Assembly: GCA_964528755.1 (NCBI GenBank)
Contig: CAZGWN010000034.1
Location: 1 to 35,087, forward strand
Direction: 5' to 3'
DNA from: Raineyella sp964528755
GTDB taxonomy: Bacteria; Actinomycetota; Actinomycetes; Propionibacteriales; Propionibacteriaceae
DNA length: 35,087 nucleotides
In this document: piece by piece, positions 16,701 to 23,040 of the stretch
Layout of the letters: every line of letters starts with the position of its first letter
Numbering within the stretch: the first letter of the stretch is position 1
Notes under the pieces: model-generated
Told to the model about the DNA's origin: nothing
Database searches by the model: none
What the model saw: only the letters and a program-made list of their open reading frames with translations
Translations under genes and position numbers: made by a program

Positions 16701-18122
16701 CCGGACGTCGGTACCCAGGGTCGCGGCGAAGGTCTGCAGGAACGAGCCGCAGCCTGACGAGCAGGCCTCGTTCACCGCGATGGAGTCGACGGTGTGGTTG
16801 CGGATCCGCAGGTACTTCATGTCCTGGCCGCCGATGTCGATCACCGCGCTCACCCCGGGACTGACCCTCTCGGCCGCCCGGTAGTGGGCCATCGTCTCGA
16901 TCTCACCGTCGTCGATACGCAGGGCCGCGCGGACCAGGCTCTCGCCGTAGCCCGTGACACAGGCCCGCCCCAGCCAGGCCGAGGCGGGCAGGTCGGTGTG
17001 GACGGTACGCAGGATCCGGATGGCGGCCGCCACCGGCTCGTTGCTGGGCTCGTAGTGGCTGAAGACGATCCGTCCGTCGGTGTCCATGACCACCGCCTTG
17101 ATGGTGGTGGATCCGGCGTCGAGGCCGAGGAACAGCGGCCCGGACGCCTCGCACAGGTCACCCCGCGCCACGGTGTCGCGGGCGTGCCGCGCCTCGAACT
17201 CGGCCCGTTCGGCGGCATCGGCGAACAGCGGGCGCATCCGTCGGCGTCCCAGTGGGATGCTCCCCGTCGGGCGGAGCCGGGCAGCCAGCTCGCCGACAGT
17301 CGGCCGGGCCGCCCGGAGGTCGTCGTGGACCGGCCGCCCCTGAGGATCGGTCCCGGCCAGCAGGGCCGCCCCGATCGCGACGAACAACTGGGCGTTGTCG
17401 GGGATGGTGAAGGACTCCACCTGATCGGCCAGGGCCCGCTCGTACGCCCGCCGCAACTGGGGCAGGAAATGCAGCGGGCCGCCGAGGAACACCAGATGAC
17501 CGCGGATCGGTCGGCCGCAGGCGAGCCCGGCGATGGTCTGGGTGGCCACCGCCTGGAAGACGGAGGCCGCGAGGTCGGTGTGCGCGGCGCCCTGGTTGAG
17601 CAGCGGCTGCAGATCGGACTTGGCGAACACCCCGCAGCGCGAGGCGATCGGGTAGAGGTGCTCGGCGCGGGAGGCCAGCTCGTCCAGGCCCTGGGCGTCG
17701 GTGTGCAGCAGGGTGGCCATCTGGTCGATGAAGGCCCCGGTGCCGCCGGCGCAACTGCCGTTCATCCGCTGCTCGGGCACCGGGTGCAGGTAGGTGATCT
17801 TGGCATCCTCACCGCCGAGCTCGATCACCACGTCGGCGGCGGGGAGGAAGCGCTCGACCGCCGCCGTACTGGCGATCACCTCCTGAACGAAATCGCCGCC
17901 GAGCACCTCGGCGATGCTGAGACCGGCCGACCCGGTGACGGCGGTCCGGAAGGGGGTGTCGCCGAACCGATCGGCAAGGTCTCCGAACAGGCCCCGCAAC
18001 TCGCCCCGGACGTCGGCGTTGTGACGCCGGTAGGAGCTGTACAGGGTCGTGTCGCCGCGGGTCACCACGGCCTTCACGGTCGTCGAGCCGATGTCCAGGC
18101 CGAGCGTGGCAAGCTGCCCCAT
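13716..18122 (-). CDS. Giant 2-hydroxyacyl-CoA dehydratase activase / dehydratase-like Fe-S protein
   Basis: 1468 residues from ATG 18122, preceded by GGAGGA (18130-18135 on the complement); a longer reading to 18533 lacks a start signal. Two BcrAD/BadFG-type ATPase domains stand in tandem: LGLDIGSTTVKAV (about 7-19) with Cys124 and Cys163, and FLGLDAGSTTIKAV (about 331-344) with NEACSSGCGSF (Cys454, Cys458) and Cys493. A further cluster CRLCQNHC (615-622) with Cys641 leads into a DUF2229-like region (about 680-900). The C-terminal third resembles the HgdB/HgdC dehydratase subunit fold (MCRATNYVALLRKAL). Activases use ATP to inject one low-potential electron into oxygen-sensitive dehydratases. 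Such fusions are found in anaerobes; the partner or substrate is unknown, and no separate dehydratase genes adjoin. Confidence 0.88.
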   Translation of the reverse strand: MGQLATLGLDIGSTTVKAVVTRGDTTLYSSYRRHNADVRGELRGLFGDLADRFGDTPFRTAVTGSAGLSIAEVLGGDFVQEVIASTAAVERFLPAADVVIELGGEDAKITYLHPVPEQRMNGSCAGGTGAFIDQMATLLHTDAQGLDELASRAEHLYPIASRCGVFAKSDLQPLLNQGAAHTDLAASVFQAVATQTIAGLACGRPIRGHLVFLGGPLHFLPQLRRAYERALADQVESFTIPDNAQLFVAIGAALLAGTDPQGRPVHDDLRAARPTVGELAARLRPTGSIPLGRRRMRPLFADAAERAEFEARHARDTVARGDLCEASGPLFLGLDAGSTTIKAVVMDTDGRIVFSHYEPSNEPVAAAIRILRTVHTDLPASAWLGRACVTGYGESLVRAALRIDDGEIETMAHYRAAERVSPGVSAVIDIGGQDMKYLRIRNHTVDSIAVNEACSSGCGSFLQTFAATLGTDVRSFARTALESTAPVDLGSRCTVFMNSSVKQAQREGATMGDISAGLSYSVVRNALYKVIKLRDAGQLGDRVVVQGGTFLNDAVLRAFELLTGAEVVRPDIAGLMGAYGAALTAQRNWNDGERSQVLGPAELDGFSIRTTLDTCRLCQNHCKLTISTFGDGTRHVSGNRCERGASPERVPKKSDLPNLFDVKYRRMFGYRRLTREAATRGDIGIPRVLNMYENYPLWFTILSRLGFRVTISGRSSHDLFEQGMESIPSESVCYPAKLAHGHLEWLLDRGIRTIFYPCVPLEAKQFDAADNHYNCPVVAFYPQVLERNMDRLREPGVRFLAPFVNLDEPDKLAERLVEIFADFDVTAEEARAAVEAGYAEDARAKADIRAEGRRALAYMAEHDVPGVVLAGRPYHVDPEVNHGIPSLINGLGMAVLTEDSIIDAPELERPIRVRDQWAYHTRLYEAAAVTAHHPELHLVQLNSFGCGVDAITTDQVQEILEAAGDAYTLLKIDEVSNLGAARIRLRSMKAAAAERRGSADAASQRGPAVVSTYGPPAQRRVFDEEARRTHTIYAPQMAPIHFRLVVKVLQKVGMDVRLLEKASAEDVEVGLKYVNNDACFPAIMIVGQLLNKIASGEADPDRTSLIITQTGGMCRATNYVALLRKALKDAGYPQVPVLAVSVQGLESNPGFSLSPGIVHAAIQALVLGDLLQNVLLRVRPYEATPGSAQALYERWDTICQEFLTYSGHSPTLGRTLGYGRLVREIVTAFDDLPLRDEPRKPRVGLVGEILVKFHPDANNHAVDVIEAEGCEAVLPGILPFFMMSLYSSQYQWETLGIGKHSHHVKKLARWLIEQYERPVIRALRRAGSKFDEPADMASLALRVDGVISLGTRAGEGWLLTAEMLELIDLGAPNIICAQPFACLPNHVVGKGMFAPIRRLRPEANIVAVDYDPGASEVNQLNRIKLMVATAHRHHGRPDPATGTPTPVEPQVADEPVAAGDPASMGLTS

Positions 18123-18198
18123 CACCGTCTCCTCCGTAGGGATTGAACGTCTGACGACAGCTACCCTAGCTTGCCTACTACCCGGCGTCGTTGGGTCC

Positions 18199-18232
18199 GG
18201 CGCCCAAGCGCTCGCGGCGCCCAAGCGCTCGC
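18199..18232. repeat. Perfect 17-bp tandem duplication
   Basis: GGCGCCCAAGCGCTCGC occurs at 18199-18215 and again at 18216-18232 with no mismatch. It lies in the 185-bp gap between the flavin operon and the activase gene, upstream of the activase start. Confidence 0.85.
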
Positions 18233-18250
18233 GGGGCCTCCCGATGCGGG

Positions 18251-18292
18251 ACCGGTGGATTCTGGGTGGTCTTCCCCGCACGATCCACCGGT
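18251..18292 (-). terminator. Inverted repeat downstream of the flavin operon
   Basis: A perfect 10-bp inverted repeat, ACCGGTGGAT (18251-18260) and ATCCACCGGT (18283-18292), with a 22-nt loop, begins 15 nt past the stop of the membrane reductase gene. Its position suggests a terminator for the four-gene operon. The long loop and missing T run leave a regulatory role open. Confidence 0.4.
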
Positions 18293-18307
18293 ACTGCTGA
18301 GCGGCAA

Positions 18308-19888
18308 TCAGGAGATCCCTTCGGTACGGATCCGCCGAACCCCGACCGTCCGCAGCGCTCGGCGGATCTCCGCCACGGCGGCCGGTGGGCCCGTGACGTA
18401 CGCCTGCCGGCGCCGTACATCGGGGCAGATCCGCAGGAGCTCCTCGGGTCCGAGCCGCACGGCCGTCAGGCGCCGCCAGCCCGGAGGCGTCGATCCCGAC
18501 GACCCGGCACTCACCGCCACGGCATCGAACCACGCCAGCGCCTCCACGGCGAACAGATCCTCCACCGTCCGCACGCAGTGCACGAGGACGACGTCGCGAT
18601 GCTCCCCGCGGGACCGCAGCGCGTTCGCGTACGACACGAACGGCGTCACGCCGATCCCGACCGCGACGAGAATCAGGGGGATGTCCGGATCGGGCGGCAG
18701 CACCAGAGTGCCGCGCGCGCCCTCCACGCGAAGTCCCTCCGGCGCGTCGACGCGGGTCAGGTAGTCCTTGAACGGGCTGACCGGCGCGGTCTCGCGAAAC
18801 GCGATCCGCAGGCCGCGCCCGAGCGGCCCGGTCGCGCCGTCGATCGGGGAGAAGGCCCGTCGGCTGCCGCGCGTGACCCGCGGTCCCAGGGGAGCGGTCA
18901 GCTCGACGTACTGGCCGGGGGCGTACGGCACCGGGCGGTCGGTCATCAGCGTGGCGATCACGATGTTCGTCCCGGTACGGGTGACGTCGGTGACCCGTGC
19001 GCGGGTCGCACCGGACTCATGACGGCGCAGGATCCAGGACACGATGTTCGCGCCGAGCACCGCCCACGCGGGGCCCCCGGGCACCGACCCGCCGGCGAGC
19101 CCGGCACCGGCCACGACGGCCAGGAGCACGCCCCCGGTGAGGCCGGTGACCAGCTGGGCTCGGTGGCCGGCCGGCAGCACCTGGGGATCGGTCATCATGA
19201 AGACCGAGAGGAACACCACCGGATAGGAGCCGACGGCCGCCACGGCCGCGGCTGCCGGGCCGCTGCCGGCGGCGGTCAAGGCCAGGGACACGCCCACGGT
19301 GCCCGCCCCGAGCGCGCCGCCGGCGGCCCATGTGGTCCCGGTCCGCCGGACCGTCACGACGCCGGCCACCACGACCGGCGCGAGCAGCACCGGTGTGGCC
19401 ACCCACCAGCTCCCCGACCCGAGTCCCAACAGGCCGCTGACGACGAGCCCGGCGGCGGCCGGGTTGAGCAGTCGACGACCGCGGATCACCAGGGCGTACT
19501 TGGCCAGGATCGCCGCCGCGGCGCTGACGGCGGCCGCCGCCAGGGTGATCGGGTCCAGACCCGGCCACGCCACCAGGAAGACGATGAGTCCGGTCACCAA
19601 GGCGGCCTCGTCGCGGGTGGGGGCCCTCCACAGGCGGGCGCACAGTCGGTTCGCCAGGACGGCGGCCACCACCGACACGGTCAGGGTGGCGGCCAACTCG
19701 CCGGGTCCGACGAGTAGTGCACCGGCGGCCGCGGCCCCGAATGCCCATGCGGCGACGAGCCCCAGTCCGGCGGCGACGGTCGTGCACAAGGACCGGCGGG
19801 CGCACCAGGTTTCGGCGCTCACCACCAGCCGGCCCACCTCATCGAGCAGCTTCCGGCCCACCGGAGCGGACGAGGACACGGTGGTCAT
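18308..19888 (-). CDS. RnfD/NqrB-like membrane protein fused to FAD/NAD(P)H reductase
   Basis: 526 residues from ATG 19888 (ATGA overlap with apbE). Residues 35-288 contain about nine to ten membrane helices with the RnfD/NqrB-type segments YALVIRGRRLLNPAAAGL (131-148) and FMMTDPQVLPAGHRAQL (230-246). Residues 297-526 form a ferredoxin-NADP reductase module: flavin-binding RRAFSP (343-348) and nucleotide-binding VGIGVTPFVSYANAL (410-424). The enzyme should take electrons from cytosolic NAD(P)H via FAD into the membrane. SGAT (292-295), resembling an FMN-attachment motif, lies at the domain junction; whether it is flavinylated is unknown. Neighbouring genes supply FMN transferase and an exported flavoprotein acceptor, suggesting an outward electron path. 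Confidence 0.82.
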   Translation of the reverse strand: MTTVSSSAPVGRKLLDEVGRLVVSAETWCARRSLCTTVAAGLGLVAAWAFGAAAAGALLVGPGELAATLTVSVVAAVLANRLCARLWRAPTRDEAALVTGLIVFLVAWPGLDPITLAAAAVSAAAAILAKYALVIRGRRLLNPAAAGLVVSGLLGLGSGSWWVATPVLLAPVVVAGVVTVRRTGTTWAAGGALGAGTVGVSLALTAAGSGPAAAAVAAVGSYPVVFLSVFMMTDPQVLPAGHRAQLVTGLTGGVLLAVVAGAGLAGGSVPGGPAWAVLGANIVSWILRRHESGATRARVTDVTRTGTNIVIATLMTDRPVPYAPGQYVELTAPLGPRVTRGSRRAFSPIDGATGPLGRGLRIAFRETAPVSPFKDYLTRVDAPEGLRVEGARGTLVLPPDPDIPLILVAVGIGVTPFVSYANALRSRGEHRDVVLVHCVRTVEDLFAVEALAWFDAVAVSAGSSGSTPPGWRRLTAVRLGPEELLRICPDVRRRQAYVTGPPAAVAEIRRALRTVGVRRIRTEGIS

Positions 19889-20808
19889 GTGAAGATCTCC
19901 AATCGGGGGTCGGGGATCCATTCCACGGACCCGTCGGCGCGGATCCGTACGCCGATCGTGCCGAAGGTCGAACGGACCTCCTCGACCCCGGCGAAGAACA
20001 GGGAGGTCGCGGAGATGTCGGCCAGCAGAGCGGACGGGGCGATGGCCCAGGTCGCGAGGATGCCGCGCGTCGGGACGCCGCTGCGAGCGTCGACGATGTG
20101 ATGGTGCCCGGCCCAGGCGCGTTTGCCGATCCCGGAGCCGGCGACGGCCCCGGCGCCGAGCGTGACGACTCCGATCACCTGGCCCGCGTCGAAGGGACTC
20201 TCCAGGCCGATCCGTTCGGTGCCGCCGGATCGTCCCGGGTTGCCTCGTCCCGGGTCGCCTCTTCCGGGGTCACGGACGAGATCGCCACCGGCGTCGACCA
20301 CGACCGGGCCACGGGCGGTCAGCCCACGTGCCCGGAGCCGACCGAGAACCAGGTCGGCCAGCTGACCCTTCCCGGCAGCGCCGACGTCCAGGTGGATCGG
20401 TCCGCGGGTGTGCAACCGGGCGCCGTCCCAGTGAGCCGCGTGGTCGAAGGCCGGGGCCGGCCGGCGGGCGGGCCCGGCTCGTAGCGTCGGCTCGGGCCCG
20501 TACCCCAGGGCCTCCAGGCTGCCTCCCACGAGGGGATTCACCGCTCCGTCGGTCAGCGCCCCGGCCACTCGGTACACCGTGAACAGATCGTCGGCCTCGG
20601 CGGGCAGGGCGAACGAACCCGCCTCTCGGGATGCCGAGGTCACCGTGGAATCCGGCCGGAACCGGGAGAACACCCGCTCGTAGTCCTCGATCCGGTCGCG
20701 GACCGCGGCCCGGTCCGCGGCGTCCAGGGACGTCGGTGACGTGATGCACCATCTGGTCCCGGTGGCGTTGAAGGTCCACTGGGCGGTGTCGACAACCACG
20801 GCCGTCAC
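19885..20808 (-). CDS. apbE: FAD:protein FMN transferase (ApbE)
   Basis: 307 residues, GTG start at 20808 within a GTGA overlap. ApbE attaches FMN from FAD to a Thr/Ser of FMN-binding domains. Family motifs seen are FSRFRPDSTV, AVNPLVGGSLEALGYG, the flavin-binding DVGAAGKGQLAD, VDAGGDL, and the metal-site region GSGIGKRAW with HHIVDARSG. No signal peptide or lipobox is present, so it should act in the cytosol, unlike the exported ApbE of RnfG/NqrC systems. Three tandem five-residue repeats (DPGRG, DPGRG, NPGRS) follow VDAGGDLVR, in a likely loop. Its probable substrate is the FMN-binding protein encoded just upstream. Confidence 0.9.
   Translation of the reverse strand: MTAVVVDTAQWTFNATGTRWCITSPTSLDAADRAAVRDRIEDYERVFSRFRPDSTVTSASREAGSFALPAEADDLFTVYRVAGALTDGAVNPLVGGSLEALGYGPEPTLRAGPARRPAPAFDHAAHWDGARLHTRGPIHLDVGAAGKGQLADLVLGRLRARGLTARGPVVVDAGGDLVRDPGRGDPGRGNPGRSGGTERIGLESPFDAGQVIGVVTLGAGAVAGSGIGKRAWAGHHHIVDARSGVPTRGILATWAIAPSALLADISATSLFFAGVEEVRSTFGTIGVRIRADGSVEWIPDPRLEIFT
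20231..20275. repeat. 15-bp tandem repeat inside apbE
   Basis: Three 15-bp units (20231-20245, 20246-20260, 20261-20275; the third diverged) encode the pentapeptide repeat in ApbE. The unit is a multiple of three, so copy-number change would alter loop length without breaking the frame. Confidence 0.75.
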
Positions 20809-21308
20809 GATGCCTCATCCGCGATCTCTGCCAGGGCCTTGGCGAAGCTGTCGGAGGTGAGCGACGCCCCCGAGACCCGGACCGTACGGGCCTCGTCCAG
20901 CGACTTGCCCACCACCTCCTTGGCGATCTGCTTGGCGAACACCCGCTGGAACCGGTGGGACTCCGAGTTGGTCGCCTGCGGTGTGAACTCCACCGCGGAG
21001 ATGGTCGGGCCGTCCAGGGTGACGGAGACCGAGAAGGGCTCGGGGCCGCCGGGGGTGATGTCCTCACCGGTCACGGTGTAGACCTGCCCGGCAGCCGCGG
21101 TGCCGCTCCCGCCGGTTCTGCTCGCCGACGACGGCCCGGCCTGCGGTGAGGCCGTGCCGGCCCGCCCGGTGGCGTCGTCGGGCCGGGACGACCCGGGCGA
21201 GCAGGCGGCGCCGGTCAGCACCACTCCGGCCGAGACCACGCCGCCCGCTCCGGCCAGCACCCAGCGGCGTGCCCGGTTTCCGTGGTCCGGCCGAGACACG
21301 GGGGTCAT
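20805..21308 (-). CDS. Exported FMN-binding domain protein (RnfG/NqrC-like flavin carrier)
   Basis: 167 residues. The N-terminus RARRWVLAGAGG (12-23) combines a twin arginine with a hydrophobic stretch and a weak lipobox (TGAAC, Cys36), so Tat export and lipid anchoring are both plausible. After a Ser/Gly/Ala-rich linker (40-73), residues 75-167 form one small FMN_bind domain. It ends in RVSGASLTSDSFAKAL, where SGAS (146-149) followed by Leu-Thr matches the Ser/Thr-Gly-Ala-Ser/Thr flavinylation motif, with Ser149 in place of the usual Thr. FMN would be joined by the ApbE encoded next. It probably shuttles electrons outside the membrane between the reductase and another partner. Both ends are 4-bp overlaps. 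Confidence 0.83.
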   Translation of the reverse strand: MTPVSRPDHGNRARRWVLAGAGGVVSAGVVLTGAACSPGSSRPDDATGRAGTASPQAGPSSASRTGGSGTAAAGQVYTVTGEDITPGGPEPFSVSVTLDGPTISAVEFTPQATNSESHRFQRVFAKQIAKEVVGKSLDEARTVRVSGASLTSDSFAKALAEIADEAS

Positions 21309-22618
21309 CGGCCGTTGTGACCCGGGATCACCAGGCCGTGCGGATTCCAGCCGATCTCCTGCGGATCACGTGCCTGGGTGAGCGAGGGCTCGGTGCCGTC
21401 GAGACCGCCGGTGTCCAAGACCTGCAGCCAGCCCTGGCCGGACTCGTTGTCGATGACCGTGTAGTACAGCCAGCCGGTGGCCTCGTCCCAGATGGCATGG
21501 CTGCCGCCCAGACCGGGCGTCTCGTACGAGTAGATCTCCTTGATCGCCGCGGGATCCGGGGTTGCCCCGGCCAAAGTGCTGATATCGATGATCTGCAGCC
21601 GATTGCCGAGGTCGGCCGCTCCCGCGTCGCAGTCGTTCGCCTTGGCCTGGGCCTTGAGCTCCGTGGAGGCCAGATGCTTGCCGTCCGGGGAGAGCGCGAA
21701 ATTGTGCGGCCGGCCGGGAACGGTGGCGATCACCGTCGGCCGTGCCCCGGAGATGTCGATGACGTTCACCCCTGACCGCGGGGTGGCGCCATCGGGGATC
21801 TGCCAGTCGGAGTTCCCGACGAAGAGATAGCGCCCGGACGGGTCGATGTCGAAGGCGTGCAGAGAGCCATAGCCGAGGTCGAGGTCGAGTACGCGATCGG
21901 TGTCGGTGGGGACACGATCGGGGAGGCCGCTGATGTCGTAGCCGACCACGTGATGCTTCTCCGCGGTGGTGGTGTAGTAGGTCTTGCCGTCCGGGGAAAC
22001 GGCCCCGGAGTGGGGCGACGTGTTGTCGTTCGGGATGGTGCCGATGAAGGTGCCCTGGTCGGCATCGAAGATGTTGATCCCCTTGGTGCCCTGCTCCGAG
22101 GAGGTGAAGAGGAATCGGCCATCCGGCGTCCGGACATTCTGGATGCCACTGCCGACGTCGAAGGAGTTCACGACGGCATCGGACTGGGCATAGTCGGTGA
22201 CGTCCTGCGTCAGCAACGCGGCCAGGTCGTACGAACGCACCGTGCCATGGCCGGCCTCTGTCTCATCCGAACGGGTGCCCAGCCACAGCCGGCTGCCATC
22301 GGTCGACACGTTGAAGAAGTGGCCGACCTCGGCGTGGTCGACGTCGGCGGGGAAGGCGATGGTGTGGGTGACATCGGCGCTCGACCGATCGATGACAGAG
22401 ATGGACGGGTACGGGTGGTCGACGTCCGATTCCACCCCGCCGGTGTTGACGATGTAGGCGTTGCCGAGGCCGGCCGTGGGCGACTCGGTGGTTTCCCCCG
22501 TGGCCGTCGACGAGCATCCCGCCAGCAGCAACGCGGCGGTGACGGCGACAGCGGGGAGCGTACGGGGGCGACGGGCCGGCGGGTGCGGACGGCGGGCGAG
22601 GCGGGTGCGAGGGATCAT
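21305..22618 (-). CDS. Seven-bladed YVTN/lactonase-type beta-propeller lipoprotein
   Basis: 437 residues from ATG 22618, with GGAG 4-8 nt upstream. The signal peptide ends in LLAGC (Cys35), so it is an extracytoplasmic lipoprotein. About seven blades with the SPDGK-type turn follow. At the same position before the turn, nine residues ahead of the turn glycine, a histidine recurs in five blades (His100, 203, 254, 305, 374), and His427 opens the closing strand; blade 3 has Ile. Such residues line the central funnel in propellers. Relatives include YncE-like proteins, 6-phosphogluconolactonase-like proteins and heavy chains of amine dehydrogenases. The function is unknown; as first gene of a flavin redox operon it may be the terminal electron donor, acceptor or a metal-binding component. 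Confidence 0.82.
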   Translation of the reverse strand: MIPRTRLARRPHPPARRPRTLPAVAVTAALLLAGCSSTATGETTESPTAGLGNAYIVNTGGVESDVDHPYPSISVIDRSSADVTHTIAFPADVDHAEVGHFFNVSTDGSRLWLGTRSDETEAGHGTVRSYDLAALLTQDVTDYAQSDAVVNSFDVGSGIQNVRTPDGRFLFTSSEQGTKGINIFDADQGTFIGTIPNDNTSPHSGAVSPDGKTYYTTTAEKHHVVGYDISGLPDRVPTDTDRVLDLDLGYGSLHAFDIDPSGRYLFVGNSDWQIPDGATPRSGVNVIDISGARPTVIATVPGRPHNFALSPDGKHLASTELKAQAKANDCDAGAADLGNRLQIIDISTLAGATPDPAAIKEIYSYETPGLGGSHAIWDEATGWLYYTVIDNESGQGWLQVLDTGGLDGTEPSLTQARDPQEIGWNPHGLVIPGHNGR

Positions 22619-23040
22619 GAGCGCTCCAGGGAGGGGATACCGAAAAATCAATGGGAAAACTGGTCATTGATGGCGGAAGCCGGTCCGGGAGGCGAACCGG
22701 AGGCTCTTCGGGGGGCGTGGATCGGGGCCGAGGTGCCGTTCGGGCCGGACGGTCAGGCCGAGGGCCGTGTGGGGCGGCGACAGTCGCCCAGCCGGTTCGC
22801 CATCCGCGGCCGCGGTGCTGCAGCGGTGCACTGCCGGTCGTCGGTTGCCGCCAGAACCATCACGCGACGAACCGTAGCATGAAAGGCGACCTTATGGCTA
22901 CCGGGCGTAGTACTACTGCTTGCGTCCTAGGTCGCCCGGTGATCCGTACGTTCGGACACCCGGTCGCGCATCCGGGCGTCCTCACTCCTACAGTGGACGT
23001 GGACCCGCGCTGGGTCGTCATGTACCGAAGGAGTGTTGAC
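22619..23040. promoter_or_regulatory. Divergent control region between the flavin operon and the alcohol dehydrogenase
   Basis: 422 bp without a convincing gene. Near the operon it is AT-rich and carries a perfect inverted repeat, ATCAATG (22647-22653) and CATTGAT (22665-22671), 29-53 nt before the propeller start: a candidate operator. Nearer the dehydrogenase is a second perfect repeat, ACCGGGCG (22900-22907) and CGCCCGGT (22933-22940), then TACAGT (22989-22994), a possible -10 leaving a leader of about 40 nt. The dehydrogenase frame stays open upstream to 22651, but its ribosome site marks 23041 as the start. Confidence 0.5.

Noticed and set aside
13821..16757. A 978-codon open frame on the plus strand opposite the activase gene
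   Set aside because: It is the GC-rich antisense shadow of a gene with clear conserved motifs; the translation is His/Arg/Gly-rich without any domain.
16794..18146. A 450-codon plus-strand frame over the activase N-terminus
   Set aside because: It is antisense to the first activase domain and has shadow-type composition.
18123..18533. N-terminal extension of the activase by 137 codons
   Set aside because: It overlaps the end of the flavin operon, is Arg-rich, and the ribosome site points to ATG 18122.
18308..22618. A complete Rnf or Na+-NQR complex
   Set aside because: Only an RnfD/NqrB-like part, a small FMN_bind protein and ApbE are present; no RnfA/B/C/E or NqrA/D/E/F-type subunits as separate genes.
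22647..22671. FNR/CRP-type binding site
   Set aside because: The half-sites face the wrong way and the 11-nt spacing does not match the TTGAT-N4-ATCAA consensus.
22651..23040. N-terminal extension of the alcohol dehydrogenase
   Set aside because: AAGGAG directly before 23041 and normal family length support the shorter protein.
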